This document shows positions 51,854 to 60,654 of a DNA stretch of 64,000 nt, one piece after another. The position numbers were made by a program, and so were the translations under genes. Positions within the stretch are counted from its first letter, which is position 1. The number at the start of each line of letters is the position of its first letter. Source of the DNA: Paenibacillus sp. JQZ6Y-1 (GTDB lineage Bacteria; Bacillota; Bacilli; Paenibacillales; Paenibacillaceae); the NCBI RefSeq assembly GCF_040719145.1, contig NZ_JBFDUZ010000001.1:930001-994000 (forward strand), written 5' to 3'. The notes under the pieces were generated by a model that made no database searches, was not told the DNA's origin, and worked only from the letters and a program-made list of their open reading frames with translations.

Positions 51854-52648
51854 ATGTTATTTGTTCGTTATGAGAGTTGGAAAAGCTTTTTGCGGTTTTA
51901 TCCGCTTACCTCGTTAATCATCATCGCCAATGTGGTTGTGTTTATTTTGATGACTATCAATGGCGGCTCGCGAAATCAGAACACGTTGGTGGACTACGGC
52001 GCCCTAACGAATCTGGAAGGCTATGATCAATGGTGGCGTACGATTACGGCAATGTTTGTGCATATTGGGTTTGATCATCTGTTGTTCAACTCGTTTGCCT
52101 TGATCGTATTCGCCCCACCATTGGAAAGATTGCTAGGAACATGGCGTCATGGACTACTGTATTTTGGTAGCGGTATTATCGGTAACGTCATTAGTTTAGA
52201 GCTGTACCGTCAATCAACGGAGGGACATTTGGCAGCTGGCGCTTCGGGAGCAATTTATGGCGTGTATGGAGCATTTTTGTATATCGCTTTGTTTCAGCGT
52301 CAAATGCTGGATCGAGCTTCACGTCAAACGATTTATACCATTCTTGGTTTGGGACTGGTATTTACATTCCTTACGCCGGGAATTGGTATCTGGGCGCATC
52401 TCGGCGGTCTGATCTCAGGATTCTTCATCTATGGGTTGCTGCTGCGCCTGACTGGTCTGCGAGGACGCTGGGAGCGTATTTTCCGCCAGTACCAGCAGCA
52501 GCGTGAACTGGAGCTGCGTCGACAGGAAGAAGAACGCATGAAGCTGGAACGTGAGCAGGGCATGCAGGAGCATCAGCATCATCAAGTTCCTCACTCCCAT
52601 ACGGATGATGTGCAGGAGCGCGGAACCGATGACAAGCGCAAGAAATAA
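51854..52648 (+). CDS. rhomboid-family intramembrane serine protease
   Basis: The 264-residue protein has six predicted membrane segments with the rhomboid catalytic dyad: Ser131 in AAGASGAIYG and His182 in IWAHLGGLISG. The first-loop WR motif (DQWWRTITAMFVH) is also present. It cleaves transmembrane substrates inside the bilayer. The cytoplasmic tail is Arg/Glu/Gln- and His-rich (about residues 200-264). The ATG at 51854 follows AAGGAG by 5 nt. It ends at a strong terminator. Confidence 0.93.
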   Translation: MLFVRYESWKSFLRFYPLTSLIIIANVVVFILMTINGGSRNQNTLVDYGALTNLEGYDQWWRTITAMFVHIGFDHLLFNSFALIVFAPPLERLLGTWRHGLLYFGSGIIGNVISLELYRQSTEGHLAAGASGAIYGVYGAFLYIALFQRQMLDRASRQTIYTILGLGLVFTFLTPGIGIWAHLGGLISGFFIYGLLLRLTGLRGRWERIFRQYQQQRELELRRQEEERMKLEREQGMQEHQHHQVPHSHTDDVQERGTDDKRKK

Positions 52649-52674
52649 AGGTAAGTAAAGGAATAAGAGAATAT

Positions 52675-52715
52675 AAAAAAAGCCGTCAGCCCAATAGTGG
52701 GTGACGGCTTTTTTG
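52675..52715 (+). terminator. rho-independent terminator of the rhomboid gene
   Basis: AAAAAAAGCCGTCA (52675-52688) pairs with TGACGGCTTTTTT (52702-52714), with inner CCA/TGG. The A and T runs on both sides let it serve the convergent yugP gene as well. Confidence 0.9.
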
Positions 52716-52782
52716 TAGATAATGCTCATATCCTTATACATCCATTTGCAATGGAATACGATATACTGGAAGTAACAACGGA

Positions 52783-53463
52783 TTAGTCGCGGTTACCAAA
52801 CAGCAAGAACAGGTAACGTGCAAGTTCCAGTACCGACAGTAATGCGGCAGCTACATAAGTGAGTGCAGCAGCATTCAGTACTTTACCTACATTGCGTTCT
52901 TCATCTTGGGTTACATAACCTTCCGCAACCATAATGTCGCGAGCGCGGTTACTTGCGTTAAATTCAACTGGCAGCGTTACGAGTTGGAATGCAACCGCAG
53001 CCGAGAAGAAAATGACACCCAGACCAATCAGGTTGAACGAGCTGAATAGAAAACCTGCCAACAGTAGAAACGGAGCGATACCAGATGTGAAGTTAACCAC
53101 CGGGAACATCCGATGACGAAGCTTCAGCATCGGATAATGCTGTTTGTGCTGAATGGCGTGACCAATCTCGTGACACGCAACGGCAACCGAGGAGATGCTA
53201 GTGCCGTAATAAACCGGCTCGGACAGACGTACCACGCGGTTTACCGGATCATAGTGGTCAGACAGTGTGCCTTGTACAGGCTCGATCGGAACATCCTGCA
53301 GACCGTTAGAATCCAACATATGGCGTGCAGCCTGATAGCCGCTAATTCCACGCATATTCGGTACTTCAGAGAACTTATTGAAAGTACCTTTGACCTTAAA
53401 CTGCGCCCAGATGGTCAGACCGAATGCAGCAATAATTAATATCAAAAAGATACCGTTCGTCAT
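52783..53463 (-). CDS. yugP: YugP-type zinc metallopeptidase
   Basis: The 226-residue membrane protein has an N-terminal helix, the zinc motif HEIGH (residues 98-102) in AVACHEIGHAIQHKQHYP, and further membrane segments (about 120-170 and 205-222). A downstream VEFNASNRA segment probably supplies the third ligand glutamate. This is the neutral zinc metallopeptidase family of B. subtilis YugP. It is preceded by a MerR gene 28 bp upstream on the same strand. Confidence 0.9.
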   Translation of the reverse strand: MTNGIFLILIIAAFGLTIWAQFKVKGTFNKFSEVPNMRGISGYQAARHMLDSNGLQDVPIEPVQGTLSDHYDPVNRVVRLSEPVYYGTSISSVAVACHEIGHAIQHKQHYPMLKLRHRMFPVVNFTSGIAPFLLLAGFLFSSFNLIGLGVIFFSAAVAFQLVTLPVEFNASNRARDIMVAEGYVTQDEERNVGKVLNAAALTYVAAALLSVLELARYLFLLFGNRD

Positions 53464-53491
53464 ATTTCATTCCTCCATATAATGTAGCGGA

Positions 53492-53926
53492 CTACATGAA
53501 GCCTGAACCCTGTCCAAGCAGAAACTTCAATGCTTCAATGCAAGCTGCACTCTGGGGAACCAGATTGATAAATGCCCGTTTGGCCTGTGTCGGCTTCATC
53601 TGCTGCAATAATGGTTCTAACTCGCGCACTTCGCGCTGCAACTGTTCCATATGCAGTTCGATTTCGCTTAGACGCTTGGTCACCTGTTCCTCATCGGTTA
53701 CACGATCCCAGGCATTTAGCTTTTCCCTGATTTCCTCAAGAGTATACTTGTCCTGCTTTAACTTTGTAATACGTTCCAACCGAGACAACGTTTCAAAACT
53801 ATACAGGCGATAATTTTTCAACGAGCGGCTTTCCGGTTGAATGAGTCCCATTTTTGTATAATAATCGACGGTTCGCTCACTAATCCCGGCGATTCTGGAC
53901 AGTTCTCCAATACGGTATAATTTCAT
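53492..53926 (-). CDS. MerR-family regulator
   Basis: The 144-residue protein has the MerR winged helix at its N-terminus (KLYRIGELSRIAGISERTVDYYTKMGLI, residues 2-29), then a coiled-coil dimerisation helix (about 80-115) and a short C-terminal segment with one Cys (AACIEALK). The single cysteine near the end does not resemble a heavy-metal site. The ATG at 53926 is preferred, but its spacing from GGGGGTG is long (14 nt), so the start is uncertain. It is in one unit with yugP. Confidence 0.85.
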   Translation of the reverse strand: MKLYRIGELSRIAGISERTVDYYTKMGLIQPESRSLKNYRLYSFETLSRLERITKLKQDKYTLEEIREKLNAWDRVTDEEQVTKRLSEIELHMEQLQREVRELEPLLQQMKPTQAKRAFINLVPQSAACIEALKFLLGQGSGFM

Positions 53927-53959
53927 ATCCCCAACGTATTCACCCCCGTTTTTGTTCAT

Positions 53960-54383
53960 ATAAACGAGGATTCAACACTGCTGAATCCCAATGCCTATAT
54001 TACAGGAATTTAAACCATACAGTCAAACGTAATGCTTATTCAGATATACCCCGTAATGACAGGCTGTAACCGCAACAGATATTGATCAGTATGCGATATG
54101 AAACCATTGATATAACAACATATTGAAGTACTTGTATATAATATACGCTCTTTGGCTTAAATGTACCTGAAATTTGGCTGAATGACCCTTAAAAAGTAAT
54201 TTCACAAAAATTCCATATATTTATACATGGAACGGTAAAGAGCAAGATGAAAAGTAGTGAAAACCATGTAAGTGATCTGCAAAAATGCCCATGATTTGGT
54301 TGTAAGCAATCCTATATTTATAAGAAGAAAAGCGGTGAATATAGAGGTTACAAAACTATTTTCATGATTTTGAAAATTAACTC
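53960..54383. other. AT-rich intergenic region before amtB
   Basis: About 420 bp with high AT content between the MerR start and the amtB promoter. No gene with a ribosome binding site was found, and no clear RNA was recognised. Confidence 0.35.
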
Positions 54384-54413
54384 TTGTCATCCGTGTTTTA
54401 ATCTGATTATAAT
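54384..54413 (+). promoter_or_regulatory. amtB promoter
   Basis: TTGTCA (54384-54389) and TATAAT (54408-54413) are 18 bp apart. The predicted transcript starts near 54420. Confidence 0.6.
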
Positions 54414-54434
54414 GACATTAAGGATTTCACGATA

Positions 54435-54451
54435 TGTGAAGTAACATTACA
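54435..54451 (+). promoter_or_regulatory. GlnR/TnrA operator upstream of amtB
   Basis: TGTGA-AGTAACA-TTACA matches the GlnR/TnrA consensus TGTNA-N7-TNACA exactly. It lies downstream of the -10 box and 16 bp before the ATG, a position that suggests repression when nitrogen is plentiful. Confidence 0.75.
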
Positions 54452-54467
54452 TAGGGGAGTGGGTAAA

Positions 54468-55856
54468 ATGAGAAAAAAATGGGCCGTTACGGGGTTGGCG
54501 GCATCCGCACTTCTAGCTTTTCCGTTTAGCGCGTTTGCGGCGGATGAAGTTACTGCTGATGTAGTAAAAACGAATCTGGATACGTTCTTCGTATTCTTAG
54601 CATTCGCGCTGGTATTGTTCATGCAGGCAGGCTTTGCTTTTCTGGAAGCTGGTTCTGTACGAATGAAAAATGCCGGTCACGTTGCCGGTAAAACAATCTT
54701 GACACTCGGTATCGCACTGGTTGCCTTCTGGGCATTCGGTTTTGGACTCGGCTTTGGCGACGGTAACGGATTTTTCGGTTATCAAGGGTTCTTCCTGAAT
54801 GGGGAAGATATGAAGCCTTTGTTCGGCGCATTGTCTGGTCTCGATATTCCGATCTCGATGATGTTCTTGTTCCACCTTGCGTTTGCAGCAGTATCACTGT
54901 CAATCGCATTTGGCGGATTTGCTGAGCGTGCAAAGCTTAGCGTATATATCGTGTTCGGCGTTCTGTTCATGATTATCATTTATCCAATCATCGCTCACTG
55001 GGTATGGGGCGGCGGCTGGTTGGCAGCAATCGGTATGCAGGATTATGCGGGTTCGACCGTTGTCCATTTGACCGGTGCAACAGCGGGTCTGGCGGCAACA
55101 CTGCTGCTCAAACCACGTCTGGGCAAATATAACAAAGACGGCAAACCTAACATTATTCCGGGTCATAACCAAGTATTCTCGGTTATCGGTGTATTTATCC
55201 TCTGGTTCGGCTGGATGGGCTTCAACCCTGGTAGCGCACTGACACCAGATGGCGGATTCTTCACGTATGTAGCACTGACTACGAATCTGGCAGCAGCAGC
55301 AGGCGGTATCGCGGCTCTGTTGATCTCTTGGGTCGTATTGGGTAAAGGCGACATTCCAAGCATGCTGAACGGCGTACTGGCAGCACTGGTTGCTATCACT
55401 GGTTCTTGTGCATTTGTTGATGTATGGGCAGCGGTTGTCATCGGTCTGGTTGCTGGTGTGGTTACATTCTTCACAGCACAATGGTTTGAAAAAGCAGGTG
55501 TGGACGATCCGATCTACGCATTCTCCGTACACGGTATTGCTGGTATGTGGGGCGCAATCTCTACTGGTTTGTTCGCTACACCGGAACTGGCTGCTAAAGT
55601 GAATGTAGGTCAAGCGGGTCTGTTCTACGGCGGCGGCTTCCATCAACTGGGTGTACAGCTGCTCGGTATGATCGGAACGTTCATCTTCGTTCTTGTTCTG
55701 TCGTTTATCATCCTCGGTATCATGAAAGCACTGGGCGGTATCCGTGTAACAGAAGAAGAGGAAATGATGGGTCTGGATATTAGTGAGCACGGTTCTTACG
55801 GTTATCCAGAGCAAATGAAGGCGATCGGCGAAGTGGATCGCACAAAAGTAAACTAA
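54468..55856 (+). CDS. amtB: ammonium transporter
   Basis: The 462-residue protein has a signal-like N-terminus (MRKKWAVTGLAASALLAFPFSAFA) and about 11 membrane segments. The Amt signature DYAGSTVVHLTGATAGL carries the conserved Asp and pore His, with the second pore His in SVHGIAGMWG. It imports ammonium. The ATG at 54468 is 8 nt from GGGGAG. A perfect GlnR/TnrA box upstream indicates nitrogen control. No glnK/PII gene follows; instead a DUF294 nucleotidyltransferase and an exonuclease gene follow. Confidence 0.93.
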   Translation: MRKKWAVTGLAASALLAFPFSAFAADEVTADVVKTNLDTFFVFLAFALVLFMQAGFAFLEAGSVRMKNAGHVAGKTILTLGIALVAFWAFGFGLGFGDGNGFFGYQGFFLNGEDMKPLFGALSGLDIPISMMFLFHLAFAAVSLSIAFGGFAERAKLSVYIVFGVLFMIIIYPIIAHWVWGGGWLAAIGMQDYAGSTVVHLTGATAGLAATLLLKPRLGKYNKDGKPNIIPGHNQVFSVIGVFILWFGWMGFNPGSALTPDGGFFTYVALTTNLAAAAGGIAALLISWVVLGKGDIPSMLNGVLAALVAITGSCAFVDVWAAVVIGLVAGVVTFFTAQWFEKAGVDDPIYAFSVHGIAGMWGAISTGLFATPELAAKVNVGQAGLFYGGGFHQLGVQLLGMIGTFIFVLVLSFIILGIMKALGGIRVTEEEEMMGLDISEHGSYGYPEQMKAIGEVDRTKVN

Positions 55857-55899
55857 GAACATTGTGCAAGCAGACTACATGTGCCGGGGGATGAAGCCG

Positions 55900-56976
55900 A
55901 TGAAGAAGCCTTCACTCCATCTTCCCTTGCTTGAGCTGACGGAAGCCCATTCTCCGGAGGCACTCAAACAGAAGCGCATCGTCATTCAGCAACAGCTGTA
56001 TACATCCTTGCCGGATACCGACATTCGGGAATGGGTCAAAACGGTCAATGAGATGCACGATGCGATTATGCAACAGGCAGTGACAATTTGTGAACAACAA
56101 TTGCTTGAGGCGGGCTACGGTCCGCCTCCTGTTGCATATTCATTTATTGTTTTCGGCAGCGCGGGGAGATTGGAACAGACATTATGGAGTGATCAGGATA
56201 ACGGTCTGATCATCAGCGATGAACAGCATGAGCAAAAAGAACGTTATTTTCAAGCGTTTGGCAGTGCACTTGCCGATATGTTGGAGCAACTGGGCTATGA
56301 GAAATGTCAGGGTAAGGTTATGTGCTCAGAGCCGCTATGGCGCAAAACGCTTCAACAATGGCAGGCACAGCTGGACGAATGGCGGCAGGAGCTAAGCTGG
56401 GAGCCGGTACGTAATTGGATTATCGCTTCGGATATGCGTCATATAGCAGGAGATGAACAGCTATCGCAGCGCTGGATTCATCATTTCTATGACGGATTAC
56501 AAGAAACGCCAGAGCTGTCGGCAGCCATTTTACGTAATACGGTTCGGCATAAAGCGACGCTGAATGTACTGGGACAGATTGTGCCGGAGCGATTTGGCGA
56601 GCATGCTGGTGATTTTGATGTAAAATATGGTATCTATATTCCGCTGGTGAATGCTTCGCGTTTTCTAGCCTTGCAAAATGGCATTCGCGAATCATCAACG
56701 TTGAAGCGATTGGAACGTCTGATTCAGCTGGAAGCGGCTTCGCTGGCGTTGCTGGAAATGATGCAGGATGCGTTCCGCACTTCGTTACGGATGCGCAATT
56801 CCACACCGATACGCGAGATTGATGGTGGATTGTACGAGAGCAGTGGATTTATGCTGCAAAAAGATTGGCGGCAAAAGCCGTTTTTCCATGAGTTAAGAGA
56901 AAGTCTGGGAATCGTTAAAAAAGCACATCGCGTGCTGCAACGGCAGCTGCGCTTTCTGGAAAGGAGACGCTTATGA
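55900..56976 (+). CDS. DUF294 GlnD-like nucleotidyltransferase
   Basis: The 358-residue protein has the nucleotidyltransferase motif GSAGRLEQTLWSDQDNGLII (residues 86-105; G86-S87 and the D98/D100 pair). A C-terminal DUF294_C helical domain follows (about residues 190-350). This is the GlnD-like class that transfers nucleotides to proteins or small molecules. No CBS or cyclic-nucleotide domain is present, unlike many DUF294 proteins. The ATG at 55900 follows GGGGG by 9 nt. Its stop overlaps the exonuclease start (ATGA). Confidence 0.85.
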   Translation: MKKPSLHLPLLELTEAHSPEALKQKRIVIQQQLYTSLPDTDIREWVKTVNEMHDAIMQQAVTICEQQLLEAGYGPPPVAYSFIVFGSAGRLEQTLWSDQDNGLIISDEQHEQKERYFQAFGSALADMLEQLGYEKCQGKVMCSEPLWRKTLQQWQAQLDEWRQELSWEPVRNWIIASDMRHIAGDEQLSQRWIHHFYDGLQETPELSAAILRNTVRHKATLNVLGQIVPERFGEHAGDFDVKYGIYIPLVNASRFLALQNGIRESSTLKRLERLIQLEAASLALLEMMQDAFRTSLRMRNSTPIREIDGGLYESSGFMLQKDWRQKPFFHELRESLGIVKKAHRVLQRQLRFLERRRL

Positions 56977-57704
56977 AAGACCCTGCAAAGACGGGAAGTG
57001 GCTTTTGGAGAAGTTTACGTAATGGCGGCGTACCGTCGGCGATTGCTTCTATTGTTGGCGCACCGTCTGCACAGCAGATGGCTTTTATTCGTTCGCTATC
57101 ACGCGAGCAGCGTCGCCCGGAAGTGCTGCATTATCCGCTGAGTCGGCTGGAAACCGTCGTTTTCGATCTGGAAACGACGGGGTTTCATCCCCAGCATGGC
57201 GACGAGATTTTATCTTTTGGCGCAGTGAAGATGGTAGGTAATGAGCAGGTAGATGAATTTTATACCCTTGTTAATTCCAAGGTTCAGGTACCGGATAATA
57301 TTACGTCGTTGACTGGTATTACCCAGGATATGGTAAATGGAGCGCCTTCTCTTATTGACGGACTGCATGATTTTATGGCATTTGCTGAGCGGTCTGTATT
57401 GGTTGCGCATGGAACAGGGCATGACAAGGCTTTTTTGAATGCAGCATTGTGGAAAACATCCAAAATCCAGTTAACACACCGTATTCTGGATACGATGATG
57501 ATTGCCCGCTGGCTCAAGCCTTCACTTGGTAGTTACGGATTAGACGAGGTGCTGGAAGAAGCCCAGATCCCGGTCACAGTAAGGCACCATGCGCTGGAGG
57601 ATGCTCGGATGACAGCAGGATTATGGCAGGAATATCTTCGTCTCATGCGTCACAAGCAGGTGGATACGCTGGAGGATCTGTATTCGTGTTTGAGCAATTT
57701 CTGA
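56973..57704 (+). CDS. DnaQ-like 3'-5' exonuclease
   Basis: The 243-residue protein has an N-terminal leader of about 55 residues, then a DEDDh exonuclease domain. Matches are VVFDLETTGF (D65, E67), LVAHGTGHDKAFL (ExoII region) and HHALEDARMT (ExoIII His-Asp). It resembles the DNA polymerase III epsilon proofreading family. Exonuclease domains of this type commonly accompany DUF294 nucleotidyltransferases in other bacteria. Translation is coupled to the DUF294 gene. Its substrate is unknown. Confidence 0.87.
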   Translation: MKDPAKTGSGFWRSLRNGGVPSAIASIVGAPSAQQMAFIRSLSREQRRPEVLHYPLSRLETVVFDLETTGFHPQHGDEILSFGAVKMVGNEQVDEFYTLVNSKVQVPDNITSLTGITQDMVNGAPSLIDGLHDFMAFAERSVLVAHGTGHDKAFLNAALWKTSKIQLTHRILDTMMIARWLKPSLGSYGLDEVLEEAQIPVTVRHHALEDARMTAGLWQEYLRLMRHKQVDTLEDLYSCLSNF

Positions 57705-57794
57705 TTATTACGTTTGCTGTACGGTTACAGGGATTTGCTCGTGATGATTAGGCAGAATAGTTTGAAATAAGCGGGAGTGTTAGCGGCACAGAAG

Positions 57795-57833
57795 ATGGAC
57801 GATGTAGCGGCTTATGCTATATCGTCCATTTTA
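57795..57833 (+). terminator. terminator of the amtB operon
   Basis: ATGGACGAT (57795-57803) pairs with ATCGTCCAT (57821-57829), with inner AGC/GCT, then TTTAG. It overlaps the 3' end of the convergent JAMM gene. Confidence 0.65.
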
Positions 57834-58385
57834 GAAAGGATCACTAATATTCAGTTGCGCTGATTGTAAATGATAAGAAGGAGCAGGAGCAGCAGAGGGT
57901 GAAAGCTGCTTCTGAATGTAATAGGCGTTAATAGGGATGATAGACAAATCAGCTTGGTTAGCTTGGCGTTGATCTGGGCAGTCGTTATGCTTGATATGAT
58001 CGTTATGGAGTGGTGATGGTAAAAGTGTGCCGATCAGATAAACCGAGAGCATCGCGGCAAATTCGGGCAGCTGTTGTAGATCCGCGATGGATGGAAGGGC
58101 AGGGGTCATTGGATGGGAATGAAACAGTCCCAGTAGTTCACGCTCCTGATAACAGCAATGAATCCATTCTTGCGGATCAAGCGCAAAATGATGCAGCGGG
58201 TCAGGTGCGACGTTACGCAGACTTCGGTATGAATGAATCTGTGTACCACCCGCTGCTTTTGTACCGAGCAATACCCCGCAGACTTCCGCGGTTGGAGAAG
58301 AAGTCATATGTTGTACCAATGCGTCGTATGCAGATGGTGCGATAATAATGGCTGACCTTCTTAGATCATTGGAAAGCTGCGACAA
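57831..58385 (-). CDS. JAMM/MPN-domain metalloprotease
   Basis: The 184-residue protein has an intact JAMM metal site: E34 in AEVCGVLLG and the H-x-H-x7-S-x2-D motif at H89, H91, S99 and D102. Bacterial stand-alone JAMM proteins deconjugate ubiquitin-like proteins or act in sulfur-carrier chemistry. No ThiS/MoaD-like gene is adjacent. The last 60 residues are a low-complexity tail. The start is a TTG 6 nt from GAGAGGG. It is convergent with the DnaQ gene. Confidence 0.8.
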   Translation of the reverse strand: MSQLSNDLRRSAIIIAPSAYDALVQHMTSSPTAEVCGVLLGTKAAGGTQIHSYRSLRNVAPDPLHHFALDPQEWIHCCYQERELLGLFHSHPMTPALPSIADLQQLPEFAAMLSVYLIGTLLPSPLHNDHIKHNDCPDQRQANQADLSIIPINAYYIQKQLSPSAAPAPSYHLQSAQLNISDPF

Positions 58386-58406
58386 CGTACTACCCTCTCT
58401 CTACTT

Positions 58407-58439
58407 AGGCTATCCATTCTGATGGACAGCCTCTTTTTT
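58407..58439 (+). terminator. plus-strand terminator hairpin in the JAMM leader
   Basis: AGGCTATCCAT (58407-58417) pairs with ATGGACAGCCT (58422-58432) with one mismatch, then CTTTTTT. No plus-strand gene lies between it and the amtB-operon terminator. On the minus strand it is a leader hairpin 9 nt before the JAMM ribosome binding site. Confidence 0.65.
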
Positions 58440-58608
58440 ATGGATATGGATCGTTGGTAAGAACTACGCTTTATCTGACATTCCATTCAGTGAAATGAGA
58501 TCTAATAGACGAAATGAGATGAATAACGTTTAAACAATGAGATGATGAACGTTTAAATACTGCTATATCAAAATGTACCATAGCTTTTGAAAATACCACA
58601 GCTTTTGG
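58440..58608. other. intergenic region with short imperfect repeats
   Basis: About 170 bp with short direct repeats: GAAATGAGAT near 58494 and 58514, AACGTTTAAA near 58528 and 58549, and CAGCTTTTGGAA-like units near 58580-58610. No gene recognised. Confidence 0.35.
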
Positions 58609-58652
58609 AAGATAAATAACCCCAAAGTCTGTATGGTACACAGACTTTGGGG
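58609..58652 (-). terminator. terminator of cimA
   Basis: On the minus strand, CCCCAAAGTCTGT (58652-58640) pairs with ACAGACTTTGGGG (58632-58620), then TTATTTAT. Confidence 0.75.
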
Positions 58653-58727
58653 CATCAACATTCAGATTATGCTCATTATACGCTCATCGAAATCCATTCA
58701 TTCACCTGAATATAGCCAACTGTTCGT

Positions 58728-60347
58728 TTAATGATTGACGATTCCCTGCGATGTAGCAGCAGTTCCGCTAGATGCTTCAGGCAATTGCTGACCAAGCAAT
58801 GCGTAGCGAATACTATCAACCAATGCTTCCCAGCTCGCTTCGATTACGTTAGCAGAGACGCCAACGGTACTCCATGTACTTTGCAGGTTTTTCGATTCGA
58901 TCAATACACGAACCTTGGAAGCAGTCGCATCCGCTTCGTCCAACACCCGTACTTTATAGTCAGACAGATGCATTTCGCGTAGGTTGGGAAAACACTGAAT
59001 CAGTGCTTTGCGCAGTGCGTTATCCAGCGCATTGACTGGACCATTGCCTTCCGCTGCGGTATAGATGCTCTCACCGCCAATGCGGATTTTGACAAAGGCT
59101 TCGGAAACGACGGCAGAACCAGCGTTTTTCTCGACAAGCATCTTGAACGATTCAAATACAAACCATTCGGATGTCTCCCCATTCGCTTCCCGCAGCAGTA
59201 ATTCCAGCGAAGCATCTGCGCCTTCAAATTGGTAGCCCTGATGCTCCAAATCTTTGATTTTGCCGATGATCTGCTTGGTTTCTTCTTTTTCTGGATTGAG
59301 GTCTAGATTCATTTCTTTTGCTTTGGACAGGATATTGCTCTGTCCTGCCAGCTCGGAAACAAGAATGCGTTGCTTATTCCCAACCTGTTCTGGCTCAATA
59401 TGCTCATACGTACGCGAATCGCGCAAAATCGCAGAGACGTGAATGCCACCCTTATGGGCAAACGCGGCATTACCAACATACGGCTGATTGACCGGCATAT
59501 GCACATTGGCAATCTCGCTTACATAACGAGCGGTATTGGTCAATTGAGCAAGCTGCGCGGTGGATATACAGTCATAATCCATTTTAAGCTGCAAATTTGG
59601 CAAAATGGAGCAGAGGTTGGCGTTGCCACAGCGTTCGCCATAACCGTTCAATGTTCCTTGTACTTGACGTGCTCCTGCTTGAACAGCGCTAAGCGTATTG
59701 GCAACTGCCAGCTCGCAATCATTGTGCGTATGAATACCGATGCCAGCCCCACCTAGCTCCAGTCGCAGACTGGATACGATTTCATAAATTTCATGTGGCA
59801 GTGTACCACCGTTGGTATCACATAGCGTCAGCCACTGTGCACCTGCTTCATGGGCAGACCGGAGTACGGACAGCGCATATTCTGGATTGTTTTTGTAGCC
59901 GTCAAAAAAGTGCTCGGCATCAAAAATAACTTCCATCTGCTGTTGCCTCAAAAAGGAGATCGAATCGGCGATCATCGCCAGATTCTCTTCCAGCGTCGTT
60001 TGCAGGGCAGTATGCACATGGAAATCCCATGATTTCCCTACCAATGTGGCTGCTTGTGCGCCGGATTCGATCATTCGTTGTAGATTGGCATCTTCATGGG
60101 CAACACTACCTTTGCGGCGCGTACTGCCAAAAGCGGTAATCTTCGCGTTCAGCCCCAACTGCTGAACCCGTTTGAAAAACTCGATATCCTTACCATTGCT
60201 ACCCGGAATACCGCCTTCGATGTAATGAACACCAAGCTCATCGAGCTTTTTGGCGATTTTTAGCTTGTCATCAGCGGATAAGCTGATTCCTTCGCCCTGC
60301 GTACCGTCCCGTAACGTCGTGTCGAAAATCGATATGGATTTGGACAT
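58728..60347 (-). CDS. cimA: citramalate synthase
   Basis: The 539-residue protein matches the CimA branch (TIGR00977) of the 2-isopropylmalate synthase family. An N-terminal TIM barrel has FDTTLRDGTQGEG, GGIPGSNGKD, HTHNDCELA and NGYGERCGNANL; a LeuA-dimer allosteric domain covers about residues 400-520. It condenses pyruvate and acetyl-CoA to (R)-citramalate, a threonine-independent route to isoleucine. The ATG at 60347 is chosen for AAGGGGGA upstream. No leuCD or ilv genes are adjacent. Confidence 0.88.
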   Translation of the reverse strand: MSKSISIFDTTLRDGTQGEGISLSADDKLKIAKKLDELGVHYIEGGIPGSNGKDIEFFKRVQQLGLNAKITAFGSTRRKGSVAHEDANLQRMIESGAQAATLVGKSWDFHVHTALQTTLEENLAMIADSISFLRQQQMEVIFDAEHFFDGYKNNPEYALSVLRSAHEAGAQWLTLCDTNGGTLPHEIYEIVSSLRLELGGAGIGIHTHNDCELAVANTLSAVQAGARQVQGTLNGYGERCGNANLCSILPNLQLKMDYDCISTAQLAQLTNTARYVSEIANVHMPVNQPYVGNAAFAHKGGIHVSAILRDSRTYEHIEPEQVGNKQRILVSELAGQSNILSKAKEMNLDLNPEKEETKQIIGKIKDLEHQGYQFEGADASLELLLREANGETSEWFVFESFKMLVEKNAGSAVVSEAFVKIRIGGESIYTAAEGNGPVNALDNALRKALIQCFPNLREMHLSDYKVRVLDEADATASKVRVLIESKNLQSTWSTVGVSANVIEASWEALVDSIRYALLGQQLPEASSGTAATSQGIVNH

Positions 60348-60654
60348 GTTGCGGAATCCCCCTTTACATTGGACCAAGATTCATGAACATTCATATACAG
60401 TTGTCATAGGTGCATTAATTTTAAGTATAATTGGTTATTATATCATTGGAGTCTATGTAAGGTATACGATAATTTTGCCGTAATCAGCCGCAAAAATTCG
60501 TTCATTCTTTGTGCATCATGCCAATGATCATGACATGACTAGCGGTATAGTGAGGAAAATATTCAGAGAATAGCGTTAGTCAGATCATTGCGCATCGTAA
60601 GGCGCATTCTGGTAAAATGAAACAGGATCATGTAAACAACGGAGGAATCATCCT
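60348..60654. other. divergent region between cimA and a conserved gene
   Basis: About 300 bp between divergent starts. No T-box or other riboswitch signature was recognised for cimA. AT-rich promoter-like sequences occur near 60420-60475 and 60540-60560. Confidence 0.35.

Noticed and set aside
54202-54390. Minus-strand 62-codon hydrophobic ORF upstream of amtB
   Set aside because: No ribosome binding site before its ATG, and strong AT bias can produce such hydrophobic frames; not supported.
54900-55862. Long minus-strand ORF antisense to amtB
   Set aside because: Shadow of the amtB coding frame; composition rich in Cys, His and Gln is not protein-like.
60348-60654. T-box or leucine-type leader before cimA
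   Set aside because: No AGGGTGGNACCGCG-like T-box sequence or antiterminator/terminator pair was found.
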